Source: Roseiarcus sp963767245 (GTDB taxonomy: Bacteria > Pseudomonadota > Alphaproteobacteria > Rhizobiales > Beijerinckiaceae). Taken from it: 64,000 bases of DNA. The position numbers were made by a program, and so were the translations under genes. This document shows positions 9,230 to 17,860 of the stretch, piece after piece. The notes under the pieces are model-generated. The model worked only from the letters and a program-made list of their open reading frames with translations, had not been told where the DNA came from and made no database searches. Each line of letters opens with the position of its first letter. Positions within the stretch are counted from its first letter, which is position 1. The stretch covers positions 62,001 through 126,000 of the forward strand of contig CAVYDG010000017.1 of NCBI GenBank assembly GCA_963767245.1, read 5' to 3'.

Positions 9230-10348
9230 ATGACCCGCTTGATCGCCGCGTTTTTTCTCGCCGAACTCGCTTCCTTGCCCGCTGCAGCCGCGCACAGGAC
9301 GCCCGGGGGAGCGCCGGAAATCAGCGCGGCATCAATCAGCGCCTCTGCGTCGAGCGGCAAGAACGACGGCGACCCTTCGCTGATCGCCAAAGCCGAAGTG
9401 CTCCTTGATCGAGACCATTTCTCTCCGGGGGAAATTGACGGCATGAATGGCGACAACTACCGACGCGCTATCGGAGCTTTCCAGCAGGCCAATAACCTGC
9501 CCGCCACCGGAATTCTGGACGCCGATACCTGGAAGGCGCTGATCTCGGGCGCTTCGGAGCCGGTGCTGAAGCCTTATACGATCACCGACGCGGACCTCGC
9601 CGGACCGTTTGACAAAGAGATTCCCGTGGACCTGAAGCAGATGGCCGAGCGCCACGGTCTCTCCTACACAAGTCCGCTGGCGGAACTGGCCGAGTAATTC
9701 CACATGAACATGGAGTTTCTTCGCAAGCTGAACCCGCGCGCCGATTTCGAGCGCCCGGGGCAGGAGATCGTTGTGGCCGACGTGAAGTCCCTCAATCTGC
9801 GCGCCGGGCGAGACACGTTCGAAGCCATCCCGCCAAACAATAGCGAAGGAGCCGCGAAAGAGAGCGTGGCGACAATCGTGGTGGACAAGCCCGCACGCAA
9901 CGTCCGCGCCTACGACAAGGAAGGCAGGCTGCTCGCTTTCTACCCGGCGACGATCGGCAGCGAAGAAGAGCCGGCTCCCAGTGGCGCCTTCAAGGTGCGA
10001 CGCGTCGAGTGGAACCCAAACTTCATTTATGATCCGAAATTTGCGTGGAAAGGCTTGAACGTGAGACAAAAGCTGACCATCAGACCGGGGCCAAACAATC
10101 CGGTCGGTCTTGTCTGGATCGATCTGACCGCCCCCTCTTATGGAATTCACGGCACGCCCGAGCCCACGAATATCGGAAAGACCGAGTTCCACGGCTGCAT
10201 CCGTCTGACGAACTGGGACGCGGTGGACCTGGCCGCGATGGTGCGCCCCGGGACCGTGGTGAAGTTCGAGGACGAGGATTCCCCCGTGGCGCTACCGGGC
10301 CCGGTGAGCGAGCGGCGGGGACTAGAGACCAACCGCGGACAGCCGTAG
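9230..10348 (+). pseudogene. L,D-transpeptidase (YkuD domain) with an internal in-frame stop
   Basis: The frame from 9230 has a signal peptide (FFLAELASLPAAAA), a peptidoglycan-binding-like segment (YRRAIGAFQQANNLPATGIL), and ends LAELAE at TAA 9695-9697. The same frame continues directly FHMNMEFLRKLNPRADF and then a YkuD domain with IHGTPEPTNIG and FHGCIRLTNWDAVDLA (catalytic Cys). AAA or CAA to TAA would explain the break with one substitution. The usual SHGC is FHGC here, a second change at the active site. Together the two parts make 372 residues, the family length. The intact enzyme would form 3-3 peptidoglycan cross-links in the periplasm. It is probably dead or truncated. Confidence 0.85.
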
Positions 10349-11237
10349 ACGCGGCGGGAAGGTTGGAATTTGAAGGATTCCTTGGATTGCGTCGCCGGCC
10401 GAGAAGCAATTCCAAAGGAGCAAAGACGGGAAATTCTTGGGCGAATGCTCGTGCGCGACGTCAGCGAATTTTCCGCGGCGCCGTCGCGAGCACATTGAGG
10501 TCGTGCGGCGCGCTGATGATTTGGGCGTCGGTCTCGTGGGCCAACGCAGGCGCGAGCGGCCAGCCGCCCTTGCCGCCAGTGCGACCACCGCCCTCATCGT
10601 CGGAACCGCAGCCCCGCGGCCGGACGCTTGCGACGCCGCCCTCAATAACAACTCCTGCTGTGCAGGCGCCGTCAGCAGTGACGCCTTTGGTCCCTCAGCC
10701 TGCTGATGCGGCAACGTGTCTCGCGGAGCTCAGAGCGAATCGCATCGACGCCGAAATCGTACCCGCCCCCCCGGCTCCACTCGCCGATTGCGCGATCGCC
10801 GAGCCGGTGCGCGTCAGCTCGATCGGCTTGGCCAATGGCGCTGCGATCGACATGCCCGACCATCCAATTCTCGATTGCGCATTCGCTCTCGCCTTCACGA
10901 GGTTTGCGCAGAACCTGATGGCGCCGCTTGCCACGGCGATGCTTGGCTCGGACATTGTCGCGCTCGATACTGGCGGCTACTCATGTCGCAGCCCGATCCG
11001 GCTTCCGAGCGGCAATCCGAACCCGCATGCCAAGGGCATCGCCATAGATCTTTCCACAATCACGCTCGCCGATCGGCGACGTATCGTCATCGGCCATGAA
11101 GCGAATTCCGCGGAAGCCTTGTTCGCGCGGACAGTGCGACAAGCCGCCTGCGGCTGGTTCACCACCGTGCTGGGGCCGGGCACGAATGCTGCACACGCCG
11201 AGCATTTCCATTTCGATGTCCTGCGCCATGGAGCTAG

Positions 11238-11896
11238 CGTAAGCGGGAGACCCCCCGGCTTTGCCGGGGTGGCAGTAGCAGTTTGACGTTTAGGGCGGTC
11301 CATCAGCGGAGTTCCAACGTGAGCAGCCACTCACACGAAAGGAACTCCACCGATGGACGAGTACGAGAGCCTAAGCCACACCACATGGGACTGCAAATAT
11401 CATGTGGTTTTCATTCCGAAATGTCGGCGCAGGACGTTGTATCAGGAGCTACGGCGCCATCTGGGCGAGGTTTTCCGCCGGCTTGCGCTCCAGAAGGAGT
11501 CGAAGGTCGAAGAAGGGCACTTGATGCCCGATCACGTGCACATGCTGCTGTCGATCCCGCCGAAACATGCGGTGTCGCAGGTCGTCGGGTACATCAAGGG
11601 CAAGAGCGCGATCCACATGGCTCGGGTTTATGGAGAGCGCAAACGCAATTTCGTCGGACAGCACTTTTGGGCCCGAGGTTTCTTCGTCAACACGGTCGGG
11701 CGGGACGAGGAGGCGATCCGCGCCTACATTCGCAACCAAGAGAAAGAGGATCAGAGGCTCGAACAGATAAATCTCTGGCGCTGAAAAACGCCACCTTCAG
11801 GTGGCCGCCAAACTCAAGGGGGCGCCTCAGCGACCCCTCCTACCGCTTTGAGCGGTTCACACCATAAAGCCCCCGGCTTTGCCGGGGGATACTTAC
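11238..11896 (+). mobile_element. IS200/IS605-type element, copy 1 (659 bp)
   Basis: Compared with copy 2 at 49264, the two are identical except for one C in a C-run near the left end and one base in the transposase. The ends are CGTAAGCGGGAG... and ...GGATACTTAC. They are fixed by the requirement that excision restores both host genes. Both copies sit directly 3' of GCTAG. Subterminal hairpins CCCCGGC-TTT-GCCGGGG occur at 11253-11269 and 11870-11888. There is no target duplication, as expected for HUH single-strand transposition. It encodes only TnpA. Confidence 0.9.
11353..11784 (+). CDS. tnpA: IS200/IS605-family HUH transposase TnpA
   Basis: 143 residues starting MDEYESLSHTTWDCKYH. It has the Y1-transposase signature: a WDCKYHVVFIPK strand, the HUH metal site in GHLMPDHVHMLLSI, and the catalytic Tyr in EEAIRAYIRNQ. 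The length and architecture match stand-alone IS200-like TnpA. The protein excises and inserts single-stranded DNA using the hairpins at the element ends. It differs from copy 2 by one residue (Ile for Met near the C-terminus). Confidence 0.95.
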   Translation: MDEYESLSHTTWDCKYHVVFIPKCRRRTLYQELRRHLGEVFRRLALQKESKVEEGHLMPDHVHMLLSIPPKHAVSQVVGYIKGKSAIHMARVYGERKRNFVGQHFWARGFFVNTVGRDEEAIRAYIRNQEKEDQRLEQINLWR

Positions 11897-11921
11897 CGAC
11901 AACCATCGCATCTGCGAGTAG

Positions 11922-12420
11922 CGGCGCCCCTGTAAGAAAATGCTCCGCCAATAACGGCGGGCACACTTTACTGCCTGTTGTCATCCCGCGCATGGAAATA
12001 TTTTGCCCGCGCACGGCGGCCGGCCGAACCCCGAGTTGCCTGAGGTATCATCCGGATCAAACACTCCGTCACTATTTCAAAATTGCCGGCCTGGCTGGCA
12101 CGGCAGCGCGACCGACCAGGACGATCGATTCCGCCAGCCTTGAGCAGGTTGTCATATTCGCCAATAATTGTACCGATCACAGTGCGAGCCTGGCTCGATC
12201 GCTTGGCGGGTGTTGGTCGCCAACCATCCGTGTCGCTTCCCGTCGGCCGGCTGCCCTAATAGCACCTGGGCGTAATCACGACCCGCCGTTACCGGAGCTA
12301 AGCGATGGCTCTCGACTATTTGATCAAATCGCGAACGAAGATTGAGGTGCTCCAGGGTGTTCTCCTGCGGTCCGCGCTGCATTTAGGCGCCAGCGCGGTT
12401 GAGATTTTCGGAGGTGTAGC
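11922..12420. other. Intergenic stretch without a recognisable gene
   Basis: About 500 bp between the end of the split extensin gene and the Gly/His-rich protein. No frame shows family motifs. The last bases (TTTTCGGAGGTGTAGC) hold a strong ribosome binding site for the gene at 12421. Confidence 0.6.
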
Positions 12421-12840
12421 ATGCGCAGTTCGACTTCCAAGATCACGTTGACGACAGTGCTGACAATTCTGGCGGCCGCTATATCCCCAGTGGCCCCTGC
12501 CACAGCTGCCCAAATGCACATGGGCGGCGGATTTGGAGGCGGCGGTTTTCACTCCGGCTTCGGAGGCGGGTTTCACCCTGGCTTCGGAGGTGGGTTTCAT
12601 TCCGGCTTCCATCCGGGCTTTGCAGGTTTCCGGCCCGGCTTCCGCCCGGGCTTCGTCGCCTTTCGCGGTCCCCGGTTCTTTCATCCTGGTTTCTTCAGGA
12701 ACGGCGTCTTCATCGACGGCTGGTGGGGACCGGCAATCGTCGCGGGAGCCGCATGGGGCGGCGGATGCTGGAGCTATCAGCCCGTCTACAATTCCTGGGG
12801 CAGCTACATTGGTCAAGCCTATGTGAACGCCTGTTCGTAA
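12421..12840 (+). CDS. Small secreted Gly/His/Phe-rich repeat protein
   Basis: 139 residues with a clear signal peptide (TLTTVLTILAAAISPVAPATA) and ribosome binding site GGAGGT. The mature half consists of degenerate GGGFHPGF/GGGFHSGF-like units (residues 36 to about 75), then a conserved-looking tail with FIDGWWGPAIVAGAAWGG and CWSYQPVYNSWGSYIG. Such short secreted glycine-rich proteins with a C-terminal Trp/Cys module are common in rhizobia-like bacteria, with no settled function. His-rich repeats could bind metal, but that is speculation. It looks intact in an otherwise decayed region. Confidence 0.75.
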   Translation: MRSSTSKITLTTVLTILAAAISPVAPATAAQMHMGGGFGGGGFHSGFGGGFHPGFGGGFHSGFHPGFAGFRPGFRPGFVAFRGPRFFHPGFFRNGVFIDGWWGPAIVAGAAWGGGCWSYQPVYNSWGSYIGQAYVNACS

Positions 12841-12923
12841 CCCCTGGCGCGCCCTGTTTGCGCGATGCCCCGTGCGGCTGGCGCGGGCGCACGATGCGCT
12901 GTCGGAGAGGTTTCCGCGCACGT

Positions 12924-12961
12924 CGGGTCATCGCAGAATCTGTTCCAAAACGTACGCTAAG
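12924..12961 (+). repeat. Tn3-family terminal inverted repeat (tnpA-side)
   Basis: About 38 bp ending in CCAAAACGTACGCTAAG, the conserved inner end of Tn3/Tn21-type inverted repeats, with a GGGTC-like outer end. It directly adjoins the 3' end of the tnpA remnant, as in this family. Confidence 0.75.
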
Positions 12962-15808
12962 CCGCACCGAGGAACTCGGCGCGCGGGTTTCGTAGGGGGC
13001 GGGAGCCATTTTCGAGCGGCTCCGTTGGCCAAACGTAATCACCATTGAACGCGATATGCTCCCAACCGAGCGGCGACGTGGGCGACGAGCTCATCGGGAA
13101 TGGTTTCGCCGCGCGAGCGCAGTTCTTCGACGGCGCGGCCGAGATAGACGGTGTTCCAAAGGATGATAGCGGCGACAGCGAGGTTGAGCCCGGAGGCGCG
13201 ATAGCGCTGATTTTCGAAGGTGCGGTCGCGGATTTCGCCGAGACGGTGAAAGAACACGGCGCGCGCGCGCGCATTGCGCGCCTCGCCCTTGTTGAGACCG
13301 GCGTTCGTCCGCCGTCGCAACGTGGGGTCGCTGATCCAATCGAGCGTGAAGAGGGTACGTTCGAGACGACCGATTTCCTTGAGCGCTTTGGCGAGCGCAT
13401 TCTGTCGGGGATAGGCGGCGAGACGGCGCAGGATCGCCGAAGGGGTGACGGTTCCGGCCTTGATTGATGCCGCGAGGCGCAATGTCTCATCCCAGTTTTC
13501 GCCGACGACGCGCAAATCCAGTGCGCCCCCGATCACGGGATCGAGCGCGTTGTAAGCACTGCGCGCGCCGACGATATAGAGCCTCCGGTCGGCGATATCG
13601 CGAATGCGCGGCGCGTAGCGGAACCCCAGAAGGTAGCAGAGGCCGAATACGTGATCGATCGCGCCGGCGGTGTCGGTGTAGTGCTCGCGGATGTCAATCG
13701 AGCTTTCATGGTGCATCAAACCGTCGAGAACGTGGGGGGCTTCGCTGGCGTTCGCCGCGATGACTTTCGAATAGAACGGCGCGTAGCGATAGGAGACGTG
13801 CGTGTAGAATTTCACGCCCGGCTCCGAGCCGTATTTGGCGTTGTAGTCGGCGCGGGCCTCGCCATGTCCGCCCGCGCGGAAAAACTGGCCATCCGAGGAC
13901 GACGTATCGCCGTCGCCCCAAATTTTCGCGAAGGGCTGAAAGCCCCGGAACTCCGGGCCATGCGCGCCAGACCGAGATTGGTGGCGTCGGCGAGCAATGC
14001 CGTCATCAAGGCGCGCGCGTCGTCCGGCGACGCGCCGGTGCGCAGATGCGCGAAACGATCGGCGAAGCCCGTCCAACCATGAACTTCGGCGAAAAGCTCG
14101 GTGACGCGCAGACGCGGCAACAGTGCGTAGAGCCGACGGATGATCGCATCAGCCGCCTCGTTCTCATTCTTGCGAATGGGGCTGATCGACAGACCTTCCT
14201 CGGTGAGTGAGGCCTCCGGCAGCTCACCGGCGACGGCGAGAGCATCGACCTCGCGAAGGCGCGTTTCGAGACGGTTGGTTTTTTCATCGCGCCAATCGTC
14301 GAAACGATCGGCGACCGGGAGGCCCAATTCACCGGCCTTCCGGCGCGCGGCGAACGCTTCCGGAGGCAGCAGAAAATCGTCGAAAAGCGCGAAACGCGCG
14401 GCTGCCTCCCACCCATATGTCGCCCGATTGCAACCGTTCGCGCAACGCCGTCATGACCGCGACTTCATAGGCCTTGCGATCGGTTCCGGCGTCGGTTTTG
14501 ACGAGCTTGCGCCATACCGGCCTGAGAAAGGAGGTCGGCGGATGCGGCGGCAGTTTCTTCGCGCCGGTCGCATGCAGATCACGCACCACGTCGAGCGCCG
14601 CAAGCAATGGATCATTGTCTTTCCACGATCGGAAGGCGAAAGTGCCGAGGATGACTGGCGACATGCGCCGTACGCTCGCATAGCGCTCGACGACCTCGCC
14701 GAGATTGTCCGAGCGCGCGCTGGCGACGGCCGCATCAGCCTCGGAAACAAGGGTTTTCAGGCGCTCCCAGCCGAGCGCCCGCTCGACGGCGGCGACCTGG
14801 TCTTCGTTCTTCGCCTTAGCGGCGAGCATGGCTTTGGCCATGCCGAGCAAGGCTCGCGTCGAGGCATCGAGCGTTTCGGCCCGGTCGGCGACATTGTCCT
14901 TGTGCTCGCGGTCGGCGCGACGGAACACGGAGCCGAGCATCTTGTCGAACATGACGAGCGCGGCGTCAGTGAGAACGGCCTCCGTCTCGCGGGCGAATGC
15001 GACCAGCGTTGCAAGACGACGCGGAGCCTCGAAACGCGCAAGATGTTGAGCGCTAACGATCGCTGATTTCGCGGGTGATCGCCGCATAACGCGCGCGGTG
15101 AATGCGCTTCTCTCGGTCGGCTCCGACGCCGAGCTTTCGGACGGCTTGCAGCCGTTCGACAACATCGACCAAATTCCTCTGTCGCGGCGCTTCCGGCCAT
15201 TCGCGCAGCCAGGCGAGAGGTGTGCGATCTTGATCGTCGGCGACGACGAGTAACGCGTCCAATCCGGCGATGGTTTCTGGCGGCAGGCCTTCGACGAGAT
15301 TCTTGTAAGCGCGTTTGCGAGCGACGGCACGCGCCGCCAGCGCGATTTTCTCCAAGGCGGCGGCGGCCGGAAGCAGAATACGCCGCCCGCGCAAATGTTC
15401 AATCATCGCGGAGACAATGGCGTCTCCACGATCCGAACCGGTCGCCTGTTCAATCGCGACACGCGCGACGGCGCGCTTGTCTTCGCGCCGAAAGGGACGC
15501 ACGGCGAGATAGGCCTGAAGTTCTCCAAGATGTTCCCGGCGCGTCTCGTCGCGCCGCGCGTAGACGCCGAAATCCGCCGGATCGCACCCAATCTGCGTCG
15601 CGCTGAAAGTCAGCATGTCGGCGGGCGGAGCTTCGTCAATGTCGAGCACACGGCCAGGAAATCTCAGATAAGCAAGGTTCACGGCAAACCCGAGCCGATT
15701 GGCGGCGCGGCGCCGCTGGCGGATCAGCGCCATGTCCTCGGGCGAGAATGTGTAGTGCCGAACGATCGCCGCCGGGTCGGCCGGCGGATCGAACAGCGCG
15801 ACGCGTGA
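12957..15808 (-). pseudogene. Tn3-family transposase TnpA, multiply frameshifted
   Basis: Read on the minus strand, consecutive frames give the length of a Tn3 transposase. They run from VRHYTFSPEDMALIRQRRRA, ANRLGFAVNLAYLRFPGRVL and GWERLKTLVSEADAAV through FAEVHGWTGFADRF and the DDE region (DGQFFRAGGHGEARADYNAK, GFRYAPRIRDIADRRLY, RAVFFHRLGEIRD) to FNGDYVWP. Stops or shifts occur near 15053, 14330, 13920-14010 (with probable loss of sequence) and 13060. A full protein would be about 970 residues. No resolvase gene or second inverted repeat is visible, so the transposon is truncated on the tRNA side. Confidence 0.85.
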
Positions 15809-15819
15809 TTGAGGTGAAA

Positions 15820-15866
15820 GCTTCCTAAACCTGGGGTCAGAGGTTCAAGTCCTCTCCGGAACGCCA
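15820..15866 (+). tRNA. 3' half of tRNA-Arg(CCU), likely attachment-site relic
   Basis: The sequence runs from an anticodon loop TTCCTAA (anticodon CCT) through the T arm AGAGG-TTCAAGT-CCTCT and an acceptor 3' strand CCGGAAC plus GCCA. No 5' half (D arm, matching GTTCCGG) lies upstream; Tn3 sequence starts there instead. A tRNA 3' segment from anticodon loop to CCA is the typical core carried by integrative elements. Not a functional tRNA. Confidence 0.7.
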
Positions 15867-16575
15867 TTCTCCTCACAATTTCCGATATACAGATGTGAAC
15901 GGGAGTGAACTCCCGTGCAACCGGGAGGCGCATTCACGGGCTCAGAAAGGGATATCGAAGAAAGGAGCGCTGCCGCGGTTACCGCGCGGTTACAAGTCCG
16001 GAAACAACGAGACGCCGGTCCGATACTCAACCGGCCACGGGACCCGTGATGCCAACACGCGGATGTCAGGTTCGGCGGACTCCTGCCGTTCCTTATCGAC
16101 GGTTCCAACTCTTGAATCCACCTATTGCGGACCTTCCAAGTTTTGGCAATGTTACCTGAGGAATGCGTGGTTAAGAGAGGTGGTCTTGCCGTCGCGCTTG
16201 CCGTGGCCATAGCCTGCGCCGTCGTCACGAACGACATGGCGCGGCAGGCCGGGCCAGCCAGAGCCAACGCCCGGATGAGCGTCGTCGAGCAAATCCTGCT
16301 GGTCGCCGCTGCGGTGTCTGCCGGCCGTATGGCTCTCAGCGTAGGATGACGCTTACGTCCGGCGAACTCGGGGAAGTGGTGCGAGGTCGAGATTCACGAC
16401 TGGCCGGCCCGATCTTGCGCGGCTTCACCCGGGGCGCGCTTCGAACAGGCTGCAATCTGACCGACCATCAATGTGACGCAAATGATCGAAAGCCGCGGCG
16501 TCATACGTAGCGGGTTGGCGCCGTGTTAGTATGGGAGCCCTCAAGAACGAGACACCATCCGGGAAGGAAAACGCC
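15867..16575. other. Long intergenic stretch with no confident gene
   Basis: About 700 bp after the tRNA fragment. The only open frame worth noting is plus 16125-16349 (74 residues, GGLAVALAVAIACAVVTND, one possible membrane segment). It has no recognisable family and no good ribosome binding site. No integrase was found. The last 75 bp are shared with the region before the second GYD gene (27560-27634). Confidence 0.5.
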
Positions 16576-16869
16576 ATGCCGATCTACGTCACGCTTTTCC
16601 GGTTTACCGAGAAAGGGATTCACCAAGTCAAGGACACGGTCAAACGGGCGGAGGCTTTCTGGAGCCGAGCCAAGAAGCACGGCGTGACCGTCAAGGAGAT
16701 GATCTGGACCCAAGGCGCGCACGACGTCGTAGTGGTTTTCGAGGCCCCCGACGACGAGACTGCTTCGATTGTCATCTTAAGCGCGGATGAACTGGGCACA
16801 GTTCGCACCGAGACCATGCGCGGCTTCACGGCTGCCGAGATGGAAAAGTTACTGGCCAAGGTCGACTAG
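16576..16869 (+). CDS. GYD-domain protein, copy 1
   Basis: 97 residues from ATG 16576 (MPIYVTLFRFTEKGIHQVKD) with ribosome binding site GGAAGGAAA. It matches the GYD family: an N-terminal strand ending in a Thr/Gly turn, a KDTVKRAEAFWSRAKKHG helix, the family GxYD position as GAHDVVVVFEAPDDETA, and a C-terminal ETMRGFTAAEMEKLLAKVD. GYD proteins are small dimeric alpha/beta proteins without a firm function. The paralogue at 27635 is about 80% identical by eye and shares its upstream sequence. Confidence 0.85.
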   Translation: MPIYVTLFRFTEKGIHQVKDTVKRAEAFWSRAKKHGVTVKEMIWTQGAHDVVVVFEAPDDETASIVILSADELGTVRTETMRGFTAAEMEKLLAKVD

Positions 16870-16870
16870 C

Positions 16871-16990
16871 GCCTCTCATCGCACGCAGCATCCGCCAGCC
16901 TCAGGATCACGTCGCTGTAGCTCTCGCAGGGCCGCGCAGCGAGCGCAACCGATCGACGAACTTGCGATCGAGCCAAATTCGGATCAGGCC
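16871..16990 (+). repeat. Duplicated intergenic segment, copy A
   Basis: AGCCTCAGGATCACGTCGCT, a CTCGC...GGG block and AACTTGCGATCGAG recur in the same order at 26828-26938, with roughly 75% identity by eye. Copy A precedes the Cache protein and copy B precedes the cupin. No open frame is conserved between them, so it may be regulatory or part of an old duplication. Confidence 0.65.
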
Positions 16991-17064
16991 GTCCGGGCCG
17001 GCCGCCGGCGCGGGATTTCCGCGCCGCGGGGGGCAACCAAGGCTCCCAACCAAGGAGGAATGTC

Positions 17065-17541
17065 ATGATTCGCGCACTGATGATCGCTGCGGCTTCGGCC
17101 GCAGCCCTCGCGCTCTCGCCAACCGCTTTCGCCCAGCAGACAGGCGGCACTGCCGATGAAGCCAAAGCGATGCTGATGAAGGCGGTCGCCGCCGTGAAAG
17201 CGGACAAGGCAAAGGCGCTCGAAATGTTCAACAAGGGAGAAGGCGGGTTCCTAGATAGGGACCTCTATGTTTTTTGCGCTAATGTTAGCGACGGGAAGTT
17301 CGTTGCAATTGGCAACAACAATGCCGAGCAATTGATCGGTATGGACGTGAGGACCCTCAAGGACTCTACCGGCAAATCTTTTGGCGCCGAACAATACACT
17401 GGGTTCCAGAAGCCAGAAGGTGAAATAACCGAGATCAGCTACATGTTTCCGAGGCCGGGCGCTGACAAGACGCCGGTTCCGAAGGTGAGCTTGGTGACCA
17501 GGGTCGGCGGTTTAGGCTGCGGCGTCGGATATTACAAGTAG
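17065..17541 (+). CDS. Secreted single-Cache domain protein
   Basis: 158 residues with a signal peptide (MIRALMIAAASAAALALSPTAFA). The mature part begins with a helix (DEAKAMLMKAVAAVKADKAK), followed by FNKGEGGFLDRDLYVFCANV, AIGNNNAEQLIGMDVRTLKD, GKSFGAEQYTGF and a C-terminal VSLVTRVGGLGCGVGYYK. This is the Cache type 2 layout (helix, then PAS-like sheet) found in small periplasmic ligand-binding proteins. The AAGGAGG ribosome binding site is strong. There is no transmembrane anchor or kinase partner, so it probably works as a free periplasmic protein. The ligand is unknown. Confidence 0.8.
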   Translation: MIRALMIAAASAAALALSPTAFAQQTGGTADEAKAMLMKAVAAVKADKAKALEMFNKGEGGFLDRDLYVFCANVSDGKFVAIGNNNAEQLIGMDVRTLKDSTGKSFGAEQYTGFQKPEGEITEISYMFPRPGADKTPVPKVSLVTRVGGLGCGVGYYK

Positions 17542-17574
17542 AGCGCTTCCGCTAGAGGTCGAGCCCCTGGAAGG

Positions 17575-17710
17575 CGGCCTCAGAGATGGCTATCGACGGA
17601 CCGTCTCTGTCGTCGTGGCGCACCCATGAAGAACCTGGCCCATAGCGCATCCTTCGAATCGCTCGACAAGAATGCCCCATCAAAGCCCGGGACGAAACAG
17701 CTAGCGGCGC
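17575..17710 (-). pseudogene. IS481-family 5' end fragment
   Basis: The minus strand reads MGQVLHGCATTTETVRR and then a stop, the conserved N-terminus of an IS481-type transposase with its upstream terminal sequence. The same leader recurs at 53560-53690. Only the first 17 codons survive. Confidence 0.65.
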
Positions 17711-17860
17711 GCGGGAAGACCTGAGCGACGTGATGAGAGGATCGCGGGCGCCGAGGCCATCGCTGCGAAATAAGTGGAAAGTCTTCTCGACCCGACTTGC
17801 CTGACCCATCTTCAACAGTCCGGTTTGCGAAGTAGCTGAGCGGCAACGACAATCCGCGCC

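Larger units (their letters stand above)
10495..11921 (+). pseudogene. Extensin-like secreted protein, split by the IS200/IS605-type element
   Basis: From TTG 10495 the frame has a signal peptide (MRSCGALMIWASVSWANA), a Pro-rich linker, and an extensin-like C-terminal domain: CLAELRANRIDAEIVP, a core Cys pair, DTGGYSCR, HAKGIAIDLS, and AEHFHFDVLRHGA at the end. At 11237 it runs into the IS. The missing end (CGACAACC... coding DNHRICE and a TAG stop at 11919-11921) lies immediately after the IS. Joining 10495-11237 to 11897-11921 gives 768 nt, exactly 255 codons plus stop. As it stands, the ORF ends inside the IS at 11286 with 16 foreign residues, so the product may remain partly functional. 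Confidence 0.85.

Noticed and set aside
10045..10494. N-terminal extension of the extensin ORF
   Set aside because: It overlaps the L,D-transpeptidase in another frame. The signal peptide begins at TTG 10495.
16125..16349. 74-residue membrane-like protein
   Set aside because: No ribosome binding site, no family, and it lies in a decayed region next to the tRNA relic.
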